DNA of 64,000 nt from Phymatolithon calcareum (Eukaryota > Rhodophyta > Florideophyceae > Hapalidiales), in NCBI GenBank assembly GCA_977006965.1, contig OZ345359.1, positions 1,550,001 through 1,614,000 of the forward strand, read 5' to 3'. A program made the position numbers and the translations under genes. The notes under the pieces were generated by a model. The model was not told where the DNA came from, did no database searches, and saw only the letters and a program-made list of their open reading frames with translations. Within the stretch, counting starts at the first letter, position 1, and the number at the start of each line of letters is the position of its first letter. This document shows positions 30,169-39,529 of this stretch, piece after piece.

Positions 30169-31056
30169 ATGAACTCAACCCCGTCTGCAGCAGACCTCTC
30201 ACCTCCGGTCGGTCCGCCCCGCACAGCGGCCCCCTCACGAACAGTTCCGCTGCACCTTCCCGAGCGCGAGACCTCCCTGCTCCCCGAACTGCGCTCCAAA
30301 GTGGCCACACTCGTTCCGGGAGGGTTGCGTGAAAGCGATAATTCCTTCCTAACACCGGCAACACTCGCGCGCTACCTGCGCGCTCGAAGCCACGATGTGG
30401 AAGCCGCGGCAGCAATGCTTTCCAACACGGTAACGTTTCGCCGTTCTCGCGGTACTGTCGCCGTGTGCGCGCACTGCGTTCGCGACCCCCGCTCTCACTC
30501 GTTCTATCCCATAGGGCCCACAACCGGCGCATCACCTGGTCCGGTGATGTATTCCAATTTTGCCATTTCGAACCGCGACCCCGCCAGTTCTATCGATCAC
30601 ATGATCTTCGCTCTTGAGAGCCTGTTCCGTAATGACTCTCTCTCTAAGATGATCTGGGTTATGGATTTTCACGGTTTTTCTCGCGCCGACGTTAGCCCTG
30701 GAAATGCACGCGCTGTGCTCACTCTCTTTGCGGATAATTATCCGGAACGACTTGGGCGGGCAGTCATTTACGGCGCACCTTACATTTTCTATGGGCTCTG
30801 GTCAGCAGTCAAGCTCTTTGCGGCGCCGGAAACTGTAAAGAAAGTCGTTTTTGTCAAGCACTCTGAGACTGATCGCAAGAAAAAGTTTGCAGATATCGAT
30901 ATCAAGGGACAGACTTATGACCGATTGTGTAAGGAGATCGACGAGGCACGCATCCCGGCCATTGGGGCGAAAAAGAATTGGTGGGCACTCGAGCCGCTGC
31001 ACCCGCTGCCGCACTATGGCGCGCAAATTCTTCAAAGTCAAGTCACGTCTGTTTGA
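30169..31056 (+). CDS. Sec14-like CRAL-TRIO lipid-transfer protein
   Basis: The protein has 295 residues from the first ATG. A Pro/Ser-rich N-terminus of about 35 residues is followed by the CRAL-TRIO N helix bundle, with the signature LTPATLARYLRARSHDVEAA. The lipid-binding lobe follows: MIWVMDFHGFSRADVSPGNA (the VIVDMEG-like strand of Sec14), then TLFADNYPERLGRAVIYGAP, the conserved YPERL segment, and FYGLWSAVKLF. It probably moves phosphatidylinositol or another hydrophobic ligand between membranes in the cytosol. No signal peptide, transmembrane segment or GOLD domain is visible. It is intronless. Confidence 0.9.
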   Translation: MNSTPSAADLSPPVGPPRTAAPSRTVPLHLPERETSLLPELRSKVATLVPGGLRESDNSFLTPATLARYLRARSHDVEAAAAMLSNTVTFRRSRGTVAVCAHCVRDPRSHSFYPIGPTTGASPGPVMYSNFAISNRDPASSIDHMIFALESLFRNDSLSKMIWVMDFHGFSRADVSPGNARAVLTLFADNYPERLGRAVIYGAPYIFYGLWSAVKLFAAPETVKKVVFVKHSETDRKKKFADIDIKGQTYDRLCKEIDEARIPAIGAKKNWWALEPLHPLPHYGAQILQSQVTSV

Positions 31057-31633
31057 CTTGTCGCCTCTATTTTTTGATTAGTTTGTTGAGACGTTCAGGA
31101 GTCACGGATCAGAGCACTTCTTGATTTCTTTCGGTGCTCGAGCCGATGCACGCTTAAGAAGGCCATTGTTTTTTGGCAATGATCAAGAGAGAGAGAAGTT
31201 TTTAGCTACATTTTGTATAGGATAGGTTGTCAGTTGCTAATTTTTTGTCTGTGTACACGAGTGAGAAAGGGATCGCCTAGAAATAAGCTCATATTTCAAA
31301 AAAGCGGAAACTCTGGACTTGGTCGCGTCTGTCAGTTTCTATTCCATCGACATCAACACAGATTGCTCCGGCAACACGATTACCAGTCCAAGTGCAACAC
31401 TTGGAAACGGCTTGAGGCGTCTGTCGAAAGTATTTCTCATCTATGGCACCGTTGAAGCCAACCATGTTACTGCCCTTTTAAAAGGGCTAGGAAAAGATTC
31501 ACAGATGTGGGACCAAAGAGCAAGTTATATTTCGAGAAAAAGAACATGTTCCAAAACAAAAGAAGACAGGCCAAGTATAGTGGCCTACCCCACTGATTAT
31601 AGAAAACGATCAGACCGGAGCGGATCGTTCTGC
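31057..31633. other. Spacer between convergent genes
   Basis: These 577 bases separate two convergent genes. I see no gene, repeat or RNA structure that I can support. Confidence 0.5.
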
Positions 31634-34576
31634 TCAAGCGAAAAACTGTTCGCTGGCTTCTGCGTCTTTGGATTTCCCCTCGACGATATTTTCGCTCTTT
31701 TGAAGTGCAGGGAGAGAGGTTTCGTACGTGTTCCCCCCTTGGACATTTTCCAAATTACTTGTTCCATTTTCAATTGATGGAGCATTCTGGGAAATTGAGA
31801 TCCTTTCGTTCCTCTGAGCTCCTGGATTTGCGATCACGAGGGGACTCACCTGCTGGTCCTGATCGAAATTTACCTGCACGGCCACATCTTTGTTCGTGGA
31901 CATATTTTCGATCTGTAAAAGGTCATTTTCCGTCGTCAAGACTGTTTGAGCTTGCACTGGTTCTTCATTTACATTCTCGTCCGCGTCTTCGTTTCCCGTA
32001 GGCACAGGAATCTCTTGCTTCAGTGTTGGTAAAGAAGCGTGCAGGATTGGCTCTGTAGACTTGGTCAATATGTCTTTGACGGCAGGAGCGTCTCTCTTAC
32101 CAGTCGTTTGAATTGCGACAGTTTGCTCTTCTATACGTTTGTTTGAAGATTCATTCGCATGTGATGCGAGAGTGACAGGCGCAATTAAAGTCTCTGGCAT
32201 TCCACTTGCCAAAGCATCCACTGAAGAAGTGACGAGCGTTTGCTCTTTGTTCGCTTCATGATGCGCAAGAGGAGCAGACGCACTCCCAGCATCTGTCTTG
32301 CGCTCTGACAAATCAGCTGCATGAGGTACAACGGAAACAGCTTCACTTGCACTGAATGCAATAGGTACTGGCGCACTCGCGCAATCTGGCGTTTCAGCGA
32401 CCAAGCCAGTAGCAGGATTCATCACTGCGGGACGACAAGCTTCACTTGCACGTGATGCTACGGGAATGGCTGAACTTGCATTATCTGGTACGAGAGTGGC
32501 CACACAAGCACTTAAAGGTTCGCCAGCACGTGGCGCAATAGGGACTGCCACATGTGCTTCTTCTACTCCTGCCATTGCTGTTGCTTCACTCACACGTGGT
32601 GCAATGGAAATTGCTGCGGTCACTTGCTTCTTAGGACGGCCTCTGCCCCGCTTAACTGATGTTGCTTCGACTCCTTGTGTTGGTGCTGCTTCTGTCCCGC
32701 GGGGTGCAAGAGTACGTAGTCCGGTCACCTCCTTCTTGGGACGGCCTCTGCCTCGCTTAACAGGAATTACTTCCACGCCTGGTGTTGGTGCTGCTTCGAT
32801 CACACGTGCTGCTATAGGGATTGGCACATTTGCGGGATCTGGGTTTTGCGCGCCAAAGCCAGCAAAAGGATGAATCACTGCAGCACTTGCCGGTTCACTC
32901 GCACGTGGAGCAATGAGGACGGGCGTTCGCCTAGCAACCAGAGGCACGCCTGCACCATTTTCCGATGTACTCGCACGAGGTGCTATAGGGACGGGCAGAA
33001 CCGAAATTGTTACCTGCTTTCTCGGTCGGCCTCTGCCACGCTTAACCGGTGCTCCTTCGGCTCCTAGCGTTTCTGTTGCGATTTCAGCTGGATTCTTTCT
33101 CGGGCGACCCCTCTTCCGCTTTACGGGCGGTTCTGACGAGCTCGGCGGAGCAGGATGCTTCCTCGGGCGTCCTCTTCCTCGCTTGACAGTTGTTCCCTCT
33201 GTCCCTGGGACAGCTTCTGGAAGAAGAGCAGGGTTCTTTCTAGGGCGTCCTCTTTTCCGTTTGACCACCGCGCCATCTACCCCTGGCGCTACTTCTGCGG
33301 ACTGAGCTTGATCCTTTCTCGGGCGGCCCCTCTTTCGCTTTACAGGTGGTTCCGATGAACTCGGCGGAGCAGGATTCTTCCTAGGGCGCCCTCTCCCCCG
33401 CTTGACCGGTGTTCCTGGGACACCGGCAGTTTCTGTTGCATTCTGAGGTTGAACCTTTTTCGGGCGACCCCTCTTCCTTTTCGCAGGCGGTTCAGCAGCA
33501 CCATCAGGAACAGGATGCTTTCTCGGGCGCCCCCGTCCTCGCTTCACAGGCGGATCGTCTTTCTTCTCAGTTGTCATTGCTTTCTGCGAAGACTCTGGTT
33601 CAACAGGAGGAATATCCATTCTATTGGAATTCGCGTTTCCAGCTTCTTCTTGTTCTTCTTTGATGGCGTGCACGCCAAGAGGTATATCCATCTTCATATC
33701 CTGCAGGCCTCCACCGCCTTTCCCACGACTATCACCAACGTTGGGTCCATTCACTTTTTCGGAAATTTCCTTGGGGGGATGCTTTCGCGGTCGCCCTCTC
33801 CCCCGCTTCGCAATTGCACTTGTCACCGGCGTGATAACGTCACCTCCCTCTTCGTTTGCAGCGCCTGTGCTGTGGGCTTGAGCGGGCGTGAGAGTTTTCT
33901 TTATGCCATCTGCACCGAGGTTGCCGACGTCAGGAGTGCCGGATGCAACTTCAAAATGGGGGTTCTCTTCTGAGATTGCATTTGCAGGAGCAGGCTGAGC
34001 ACCCGCAATCGAGGACTGCACATGACCAATGGACGCTTTCACAGGGTACTTCCTCGGCCTACCTGGACCACGCTTACGGATGACTGGAGCTTCAATGTTC
34101 GGTGTGACTTGATCAATATTTTCTTCTCCCGCAGGCTTGTTTGCAGCGCTCCCATGAGCATTCGAAACGGAAGACTGTGGTATTATCGCAGGGGTAGCGG
34201 CAAGGTTCTTTCTCGGACGACCTCGGCCCCGTTTGACAGTCCTTTGTGCGGAGGATTGGGCGTCAATGTTCGGCGTGACTCGGTCATTTGTGTCTTGCTC
34301 GGTCGGTTCGTTCGCAACGTTGTTGTGACTAACGGAAGATTGCGCACCGGTAAGAGTGGCCATAGGATGCTTTCTTGGACGACCTCGGCCACGTTTCACA
34401 GGCGCGTTTGCGTTTACAGCAGATAGAGCAGAGGGTTGCGCGGGATTTTTCCTCGGGCGACCTCGGCCCCGCTTCACCGGTGCGCTTGCAGGCCCCGCAA
34501 CATCAGAGGAGGGCTGAGCTGGATTTTTTCTAGGTCGCCCTGGGCCACGCTTAACAGGTGGAGTTGCGCTTTGCAT
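31634..34576 (-). CDS. AT-hook protein with 16 AT-hooks
   Basis: The first ATG in frame is at 34576, giving 980 residues; upstream the frame has no ATG and meets a stop at 34643-34645. The N-terminal two thirds carry 16 copies of the AT-hook core, as RGRGRPRK, KRGRPRK, RGPGRPRK or RGRGRPKK, each preceded by Pro/Thr-Val-Lys and spaced about 15-100 residues apart. AT-hooks insert into the minor groove of AT-rich DNA. The last third has no hooks and consists of Ala/Pro/Val-rich repeats (variants of PIAPRASEA, PVASRASEA) and an acidic, Gln/Asn-rich end. No catalytic or histone-reading domain is seen. Many hooks with no other domain suggest an architectural chromatin protein. The repeats imply growth by internal duplication. 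Confidence 0.88.
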   Translation of the reverse strand: MQSATPPVKRGPGRPRKNPAQPSSDVAGPASAPVKRGRGRPRKNPAQPSALSAVNANAPVKRGRGRPRKHPMATLTGAQSSVSHNNVANEPTEQDTNDRVTPNIDAQSSAQRTVKRGRGRPRKNLAATPAIIPQSSVSNAHGSAANKPAGEENIDQVTPNIEAPVIRKRGPGRPRKYPVKASIGHVQSSIAGAQPAPANAISEENPHFEVASGTPDVGNLGADGIKKTLTPAQAHSTGAANEEGGDVITPVTSAIAKRGRGRPRKHPPKEISEKVNGPNVGDSRGKGGGGLQDMKMDIPLGVHAIKEEQEEAGNANSNRMDIPPVEPESSQKAMTTEKKDDPPVKRGRGRPRKHPVPDGAAEPPAKRKRGRPKKVQPQNATETAGVPGTPVKRGRGRPRKNPAPPSSSEPPVKRKRGRPRKDQAQSAEVAPGVDGAVVKRKRGRPRKNPALLPEAVPGTEGTTVKRGRGRPRKHPAPPSSSEPPVKRKRGRPRKNPAEIATETLGAEGAPVKRGRGRPRKQVTISVLPVPIAPRASTSENGAGVPLVARRTPVLIAPRASEPASAAVIHPFAGFGAQNPDPANVPIPIAARVIEAAPTPGVEVIPVKRGRGRPKKEVTGLRTLAPRGTEAAPTQGVEATSVKRGRGRPKKQVTAAISIAPRVSEATAMAGVEEAHVAVPIAPRAGEPLSACVATLVPDNASSAIPVASRASEACRPAVMNPATGLVAETPDCASAPVPIAFSASEAVSVVPHAADLSERKTDAGSASAPLAHHEANKEQTLVTSSVDALASGMPETLIAPVTLASHANESSNKRIEEQTVAIQTTGKRDAPAVKDILTKSTEPILHASLPTLKQEIPVPTGNEDADENVNEEPVQAQTVLTTENDLLQIENMSTNKDVAVQVNFDQDQQVSPLVIANPGAQRNERISISQNAPSIENGTSNLENVQGGNTYETSLPALQKSENIVEGKSKDAEASEQFFA

Positions 34577-34741
34577 TGTGCCTCTAGGGTTGGAAGGCGA
34601 TTTTCCGATTTCGCGGTCGTCAAATGTTGAGCGCTGCAACACTTATGCCGCGACCTCCCCAGAAAACATTGAATGTAGAGCCAGGGGAGTGTAGAACCGA
34701 GTCGTGCAGAACACTTCGTACGGCCCCCATAGGCATTAATT

Positions 34742-34769
34742 TATGGCGCTAAAAAATTAGTGCCATAAT
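34742..34769. repeat. Inverted repeat, 12-base arms
   Basis: The arms at 34742-34753 and 34758-34769 are reverse complements with one mismatch, separated by AAAA. Confidence 0.8.
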
Positions 34770-34861
34770 ACTTGGCCAAAAAATAGATCTATTTCCAGAT
34801 ACATGTACTGTATCACTCTGCAGAATATCTCTATTTTTTCTCAGAATTATGACGCGAGTAC

Positions 34862-34896
34862 TTTTTTGAATGCAGTATCATACTGCATTCAAAAAA
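34862..34896. repeat. Perfect palindrome, 17-base arms
   Basis: The arms at 34862-34878 and 34880-34896 are exact reverse complements around one central base. The next palindrome begins at the very next base. Confidence 0.92.
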
Positions 34897-34943
34897 TGAC
34901 AATCAAAATTACGGTACATGATGTGCCGTAATTTTGATTGTCA
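34897..34943. repeat. Near-perfect palindrome, 23-base arms
   Basis: The arms at 34897-34919 and 34921-34943 pair around one central G. The outer 18 bases pair exactly, and the inner five include one T-G wobble. It abuts the preceding palindrome with no gap. Confidence 0.92.
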
Positions 34944-35044
34944 TAGAGTCACGGCAAGCAACGAAGGAAAAAGCGAAAAAGATAGGTTCTTTGGACCCAG
35001 CAAACGTTTCTAAAAAATTGTTCAAATTCGAAGAACGGAAATCA

Positions 35045-35109
35045 TACTGCACTATATGATAGAGGTGACACAGGCAGCAGACAAGTCACCTCTATCATAT
35101 AGTGCAGTA
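35045..35109. repeat. Perfect inverted repeat, 25-base arms, 15-base loop
   Basis: The arms at 35045-35069 and 35085-35109 are exact reverse complements. Beyond them, ATCA on the left and TGAT on the right continue the pairing after a short bulge. A transcript would fold as a 65-base hairpin. Confidence 0.92.
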
Positions 35110-36056
35110 CCATGATGGTGGATGTACTATTCGAAAAGTCCTACAGTTCTCGACAATGCACTCATTTTTTCGAAAAAATACAATTCCGCTATTACTCCCT
35201 GCCCTATCATACTCCATCAGTATCGCAGAGCTACGAGCTTGCTTTCATCTTCGGTACAAAGCATAGTATCAGCAGGGTTGCTATCCCCTGGTATCAGGGG
35301 ATCGAATGCCCATTTCATTGCTGTTGAATGTACTGGCCTCGGATTTATGACATTAACCAACTCGAGGCAACCGAAACACCCGGAAAGCGGAACGACATTA
35401 CGTTGAGGATAGCTCCCAGAGCTCTCATCTTAGGCACTTCGATAAATGTTTTACAGGTTTTTTTTTCCTTTATACCTTTTTTAAAAACTCATTTTTACAG
35501 ACGACTTGCAAGTAAATCAGTCCAAATTTCCTGACAATATTCGTTTCTCTGAGAAACGCACTCAATTCGCTCTCGAATACACTTTTGATCTAAAAAAGGA
35601 AACATGAGAAATGTTTTTCGACGTCCGGATACACAGAGCTCAAGTTCGCCGTTCTGAGAAACCCTTAGCTCCCATTTCGCAAACAATTGAGCTCAATATT
35701 TGGGCACATATGGTGACACTGGTTAGATTTGAAGTTCAAAGTACATATCATAGGGGCTCGTTTACTTGCGAACATGGTTAAAAACTTTTGCTTTAAAATG
35801 CTTCTCCAAAAGGTTCTGCGTTAAAATTTGTTTAAAATGTAAACACAAAAAGTTTTGGAATCATTAAACTTTTAATTAAAATTCAACGAATATGTATATT
35901 CGTATACAGCCCAATGGTAATTTGAGCTCTGACGACACGTGCCTGATCGACGTTCGGCGCGTTTTGACAAAAGCTGCCACCACAAGATCTGACTGACGGA
36001 TATCGCCGTCTTCAATCTGCGTTGTTTAATCTTTGTTTCAGCACAATATAGCAGCC

Positions 36057-36287
36057 ATGGGCATGGAAAGGCGGTCTGGCCCGAAGTGGGGCAAGTTCCG
36101 AGGGAATTGGAACCCTGAGCGCCGCCTACTTCGCATAACAAAAGAACACGGTACGTTGCCGAGCCTCGGCAATAGTGCCGTACTGGCTCCCGGCGGCGCA
36201 AAAGAGGGGCTTGCTGCAACTGCTGCACTTCTCGGAGTCTTCGCTTTGGCCTTCCATTATATCGCCAAAGTCAAGTTTCCTATGTAG
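36057..36287 (+). CDS. Small single-helix membrane protein
   Basis: ATG at 36057 sits in the favourable context GCAGCCATGG and gives 76 residues. The N-terminal half is basic and aromatic (RRSGPKWGKFRGNWNPERRL). One transmembrane helix follows near residues 52-70 (GLAATAALLGVFALAFHYI), and the end is KVKFPM. Size, basic N-terminus and single helix are typical of accessory subunits of mitochondrial inner-membrane complexes, but I cannot match a named subunit. A splice-acceptor-like TTTGTTTCAG lies 16 bases upstream, so the leader may be spliced. Confidence 0.6.
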   Translation: MGMERRSGPKWGKFRGNWNPERRLLRITKEHGTLPSLGNSAVLAPGGAKEGLAATAALLGVFALAFHYIAKVKFPM

Positions 36288-36480
36288 TGATCTTCGCGTC
36301 TTGAGTTCGACGGCGGCCAGAGTTCCGCCCGTCCGCGAGTGTATGTATGACTTTGTATGATGTATACATGTATTAAATAAGTTCAACGATGATATTTTAA
36401 TCATAGCTCTCTCGGTACAGTACTGCTCAGCTCTCCGGGACGCCGGCCGCCGGCTCAACTCCGCACATTTGAGCCTCAGC
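36288..36480. other. Short spacer with a GTACAGTAC word
   Basis: GGTACAGTACTG lies near 36415-36426, about 60 bases before the RRM gene start. The spacing to the preceding stop codon is only 193 bases. Confidence 0.5.
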
Positions 36481-39009
36481 ATGGCCGACATCTCTGGCGT
36501 CAAGTCTTCCAGAAAGAAATCCAAAAAGGACGGCCATAAAGATGGTGTCGACGGAAACGCTGTCTTTGTTCGCGGCTTGGGAGCCACAGCAACTGGCGAG
36601 CAATTGGAGACCTTTTTCTCCAGTATCGGACCCATCCGCCGCAGCTTCGTTGTAACTGACGGCGGCGCACAACCAAAATGCACAGGTGTAGGCTTCGTAC
36701 ATTTTGCGCTCAGCGAAGATGCAAAGAAGGCCATCGACTTTCTGCAGGGTTCCACCCTGGGCGGTCGCAAGCTCCGTCTTGACTTTGCTCGCCGTCGTCT
36801 TCGTGCCGGTGACGGCCCGGCCTCTGACGCTGCTGATGCTGACGGTGGTCTGCGTCCGAAGCGAGCACGTGCGCATCCTGGTACAAAACCACCACCTGTT
36901 CCTGTCAAGGGTGCGCTCAGCGGTTCGCTCGGTATGCGTACTGTTGTAGTCAAGAGCCGGGTTATTAACCGTCCTCTCGACAAGGACGCAATGCTGGCGA
37001 TGCTCGGCAGCGATGCGGAGTCTGGTTTTGAGTCGGTGATTATCGGCGCGGCTGGCGATAATGCGAGGCTTGTTTTTCGGTCATGGCCACAAGCAGGTCG
37101 CGCCGCAGCAAAGATTCACGGCGACGACTATGATGCATGTATCGACGCCCTGCGAGGAGGCAAGAAATGCAAGCTTATTGTGAGAAATTTGCCTTTCAAG
37201 GTTTTGGAAAGGGAGTTTCGAAAGGTGTTTACAGATATCGCACCCGTCAGGGAGATTTCGCTGCCGCCCCCGAAAGATGCAGAGGGAAAGCCAGTTGAGA
37301 AGGATGAAGCTGGGAAAGAAGCTCCCGTTCGATGCCGCGGATTTGGTTTTGTGGAGTACTTCCTGGCCGCAGATGCGAACCGTGCTATCGCGAAACTGAA
37401 TGGTACAAAAGTTGGTGGTCGAGTCGTTGCCGTCGATTTGGCCATTGGAAAAGCCGCGTTTATTTTGAAAACTGCTGAGGAGGAAGAGGAGGAAGCGAAG
37501 GAGCGGGAAGAGCAAGAAGCTAAGGAAGAAAAGGAACGTGCAGCTGCGGCTGAGGAAGAGGAAGACGCGAAAATGAAGGAAGAGGCTGCCCCGAAGCCTG
37601 AAGCAAAACGTGGCAAAAGTACAGAGGAGGAGATGGAACGAACAGTGTTCATTCGAAATCTGCTGTATGAATCGTCAGCTACAGAATTGTGGGAGGCAAT
37701 GCAGGAGCGCTTCGGGCCCGTCGAACAAGCAGTGATTGTGAAGGACCCGATGACTGGTCGACCACGAGGCACAGCGTTTGTGCGATTTGCCAGTGCGGAA
37801 CAGGTAGACGCTGCAATTACTCCCGGTGCTGATTCGGCGTGTGGGAAGAAAGTTTCCACGACCTCAAACTCGACTTTTTCGCTACAAGGTCGCAATTTGT
37901 TTATTGTGCGCGCTACGAATCGGGAGCGAGCTCGCGATCTTGTGCTAGATAGCTCGAAGAAGAAAGAGAAGAATGATACCCGTAACATGCGCCTGGCATG
38001 GATCGGGCATATCAAACCTGATACCCCGGAAGCGCAGGGCATGACTGAAGGCGATTTTGCAAAACGCGTGAAGGCCGAGCAGGAGAAGCGCACTAAGCTG
38101 TCGCAAAACCCAAACTCTTTCATATCTGAGACGCGGTTAAGCGTGCGCAACCTACCCCGATTTGTAGATGAAAAGTTTCTGAAGCAAATGTTCTTGGCCT
38201 CTTTTAAGCATACCAAGGGACCACGGAAGGTTGGGGGTTCAGCAAGACCAGTAAGTTTTCCGAAGGTTACGCACACGAAGGTGTTGAGGGACCCTACTCG
38301 TAATGATCGGTCGAAAGGGTACGGTTTCATTCAGTTTCAGGAGCACCGACATGCTCTGCAGGCATTACACAAACTGAACAACAATCCTAGAGCATTAGAA
38401 ATGTTATTTGACGTGAAACCAAAAGCACTTGGTCTTGATGAGGTGAAGATGAGCAGCTATCGGAAGCAATGGGGTGAAGGACGTCGTTTAATCGTGGAGT
38501 TCTCCGTGGAGGACAAGCGACAAGTGGCTATCCTTGAAAGAATGAAAGAAAAGGGCAGGGCGATGAAAGAGGCCGCGGCTATCGAGAATGGAGGTGGAGA
38601 TGCCAAGATGAACAAATCGAAGAAAAGAAAATCGCCCGTGCACGAGAAGGGCCAGAAGCGTAGGAAGCCGGATGATGCAGTACAACCCACTAATTCGATG
38701 AAGAAAGAGCAGAAAGTCACTGAGATGAACCAGCCACGAAAAGGCAAGGCGAATGAAGTTGCAGGGGAAAGTAGTGGCGTGGGGCTGGTTAAGGCTGCCG
38801 TCGAGGGTAGGGACACGCAAAAGTCCAGAAAGCGGAACGTTGAACGATGGCCAGTTGAAGGTGAAGAGACAGGCCAGTCAAAGAAGCGGAGAAAGAGGAA
38901 AGGAAAAGAGGAAAAAGGTGACAAGAAATTTGATGACATGGTAGCAATGTACAAAAAGAAGCTCAGCAAGACGGCAGGGGAAAAGAGGTATGACGGAACA
39001 TCCGCATAA
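36481..39009 (+). CDS. RBM28/Nop4-type nucleolar protein with multiple RRMs
   Basis: The first ATG is at 36481, giving 842 residues. RRM1 (about 26-105) has NAVFVRGL and GVGFVHF. A weaker RRM-like segment follows at about 155-225. RRM2 (about 229-325) has KLIVRNLPF and RGFGFVEY and an unusually long central loop. RRM3 (about 385-483) has RTVFIRNLLYE and GTAFVRF. RRM4 (about 550-635) has LSVRNLPRF and KGYGFIQF. A Glu/Lys/Ala-rich helix links RRM2 and RRM3, and the C-terminal 180 residues are Lys/Arg-rich, as in nucleolar proteins. Four RRMs in this order match yeast Nop4 and human RBM28, which act in 60S ribosomal subunit assembly. The assignment rests on architecture and motif fit. Confidence 0.88.
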   Translation: MADISGVKSSRKKSKKDGHKDGVDGNAVFVRGLGATATGEQLETFFSSIGPIRRSFVVTDGGAQPKCTGVGFVHFALSEDAKKAIDFLQGSTLGGRKLRLDFARRRLRAGDGPASDAADADGGLRPKRARAHPGTKPPPVPVKGALSGSLGMRTVVVKSRVINRPLDKDAMLAMLGSDAESGFESVIIGAAGDNARLVFRSWPQAGRAAAKIHGDDYDACIDALRGGKKCKLIVRNLPFKVLEREFRKVFTDIAPVREISLPPPKDAEGKPVEKDEAGKEAPVRCRGFGFVEYFLAADANRAIAKLNGTKVGGRVVAVDLAIGKAAFILKTAEEEEEEAKEREEQEAKEEKERAAAAEEEEDAKMKEEAAPKPEAKRGKSTEEEMERTVFIRNLLYESSATELWEAMQERFGPVEQAVIVKDPMTGRPRGTAFVRFASAEQVDAAITPGADSACGKKVSTTSNSTFSLQGRNLFIVRATNRERARDLVLDSSKKKEKNDTRNMRLAWIGHIKPDTPEAQGMTEGDFAKRVKAEQEKRTKLSQNPNSFISETRLSVRNLPRFVDEKFLKQMFLASFKHTKGPRKVGGSARPVSFPKVTHTKVLRDPTRNDRSKGYGFIQFQEHRHALQALHKLNNNPRALEMLFDVKPKALGLDEVKMSSYRKQWGEGRRLIVEFSVEDKRQVAILERMKEKGRAMKEAAAIENGGGDAKMNKSKKRKSPVHEKGQKRRKPDDAVQPTNSMKKEQKVTEMNQPRKGKANEVAGESSGVGLVKAAVEGRDTQKSRKRNVERWPVEGEETGQSKKRRKRKGKEEKGDKKFDDMVAMYKKKLSKTAGEKRYDGTSA

Positions 39010-39529
39010 ATTCGCGAGGTGTTTCGTGCACAACATCTAGACAAATAAGCGTAGGCTCCTCTTGCTATGGAGCTAGGCGAAAATAAAATTGAAAAATCCA
39101 TTGACGGTTCTCATCTTCAGCCTGGAGGCACTTCTATGCTGAATAATGGACTCTTTTTCAGCACGTCTTGATAAGGTCAAGTAACCTGCCTTACACGCTC
39201 CGCACGTAGATGAAAGCGACAATTTGCAGCTATGTGCGGAAAGCTCAACCAAGCTCGAGAGCCCCGTGAATGCTACTGGGGGATCAACGTTGATCCTGAT
39301 GTATTGTACGGATCGTTTTTGACGGGCAGTCCATACATTGGTAGGTCGCTCGACATACATCATACAGCGTTTAACCACTGGAAATCATCCTATGTTGTCA
39401 GACTATACGGCGCCCACCATCCGGAGGTACTACAGTATCGGGACGAAGTGAAGTCGTCGGCCGCGCACTTTTAACTCGCAGTGTGGCCGACCGTAAAACA
39501 CCAGCAGCACGCCAACGCCGACACCGAAG
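39010..39529. other. Spacer, nothing recognised
   Basis: These 520 bases lie between the RRM gene and the next gene on the same strand. Only short frames without motifs are present. Confidence 0.5.

Larger units (their letters stand above)
34577..36056. other. AT-rich spacer with clustered palindromes
   Basis: This 1.5 kb spacer lies between divergent genes. It holds four inverted repeats between 34742 and 35109, listed separately. From about 35110 to 36030 it is AT-rich with short, unremarkable frames. TTTGTTTCAG at 36032-36041 could be a 5'-leader splice acceptor for the next gene. Confidence 0.5.

Noticed and set aside
37128-38330. 400-residue open frame antisense to the RRM gene
   Set aside because: It is a shadow of the RBM28/Nop4-like coding sequence, rich in Ser/Phe as expected from the reverse of Lys/Glu-rich codons.
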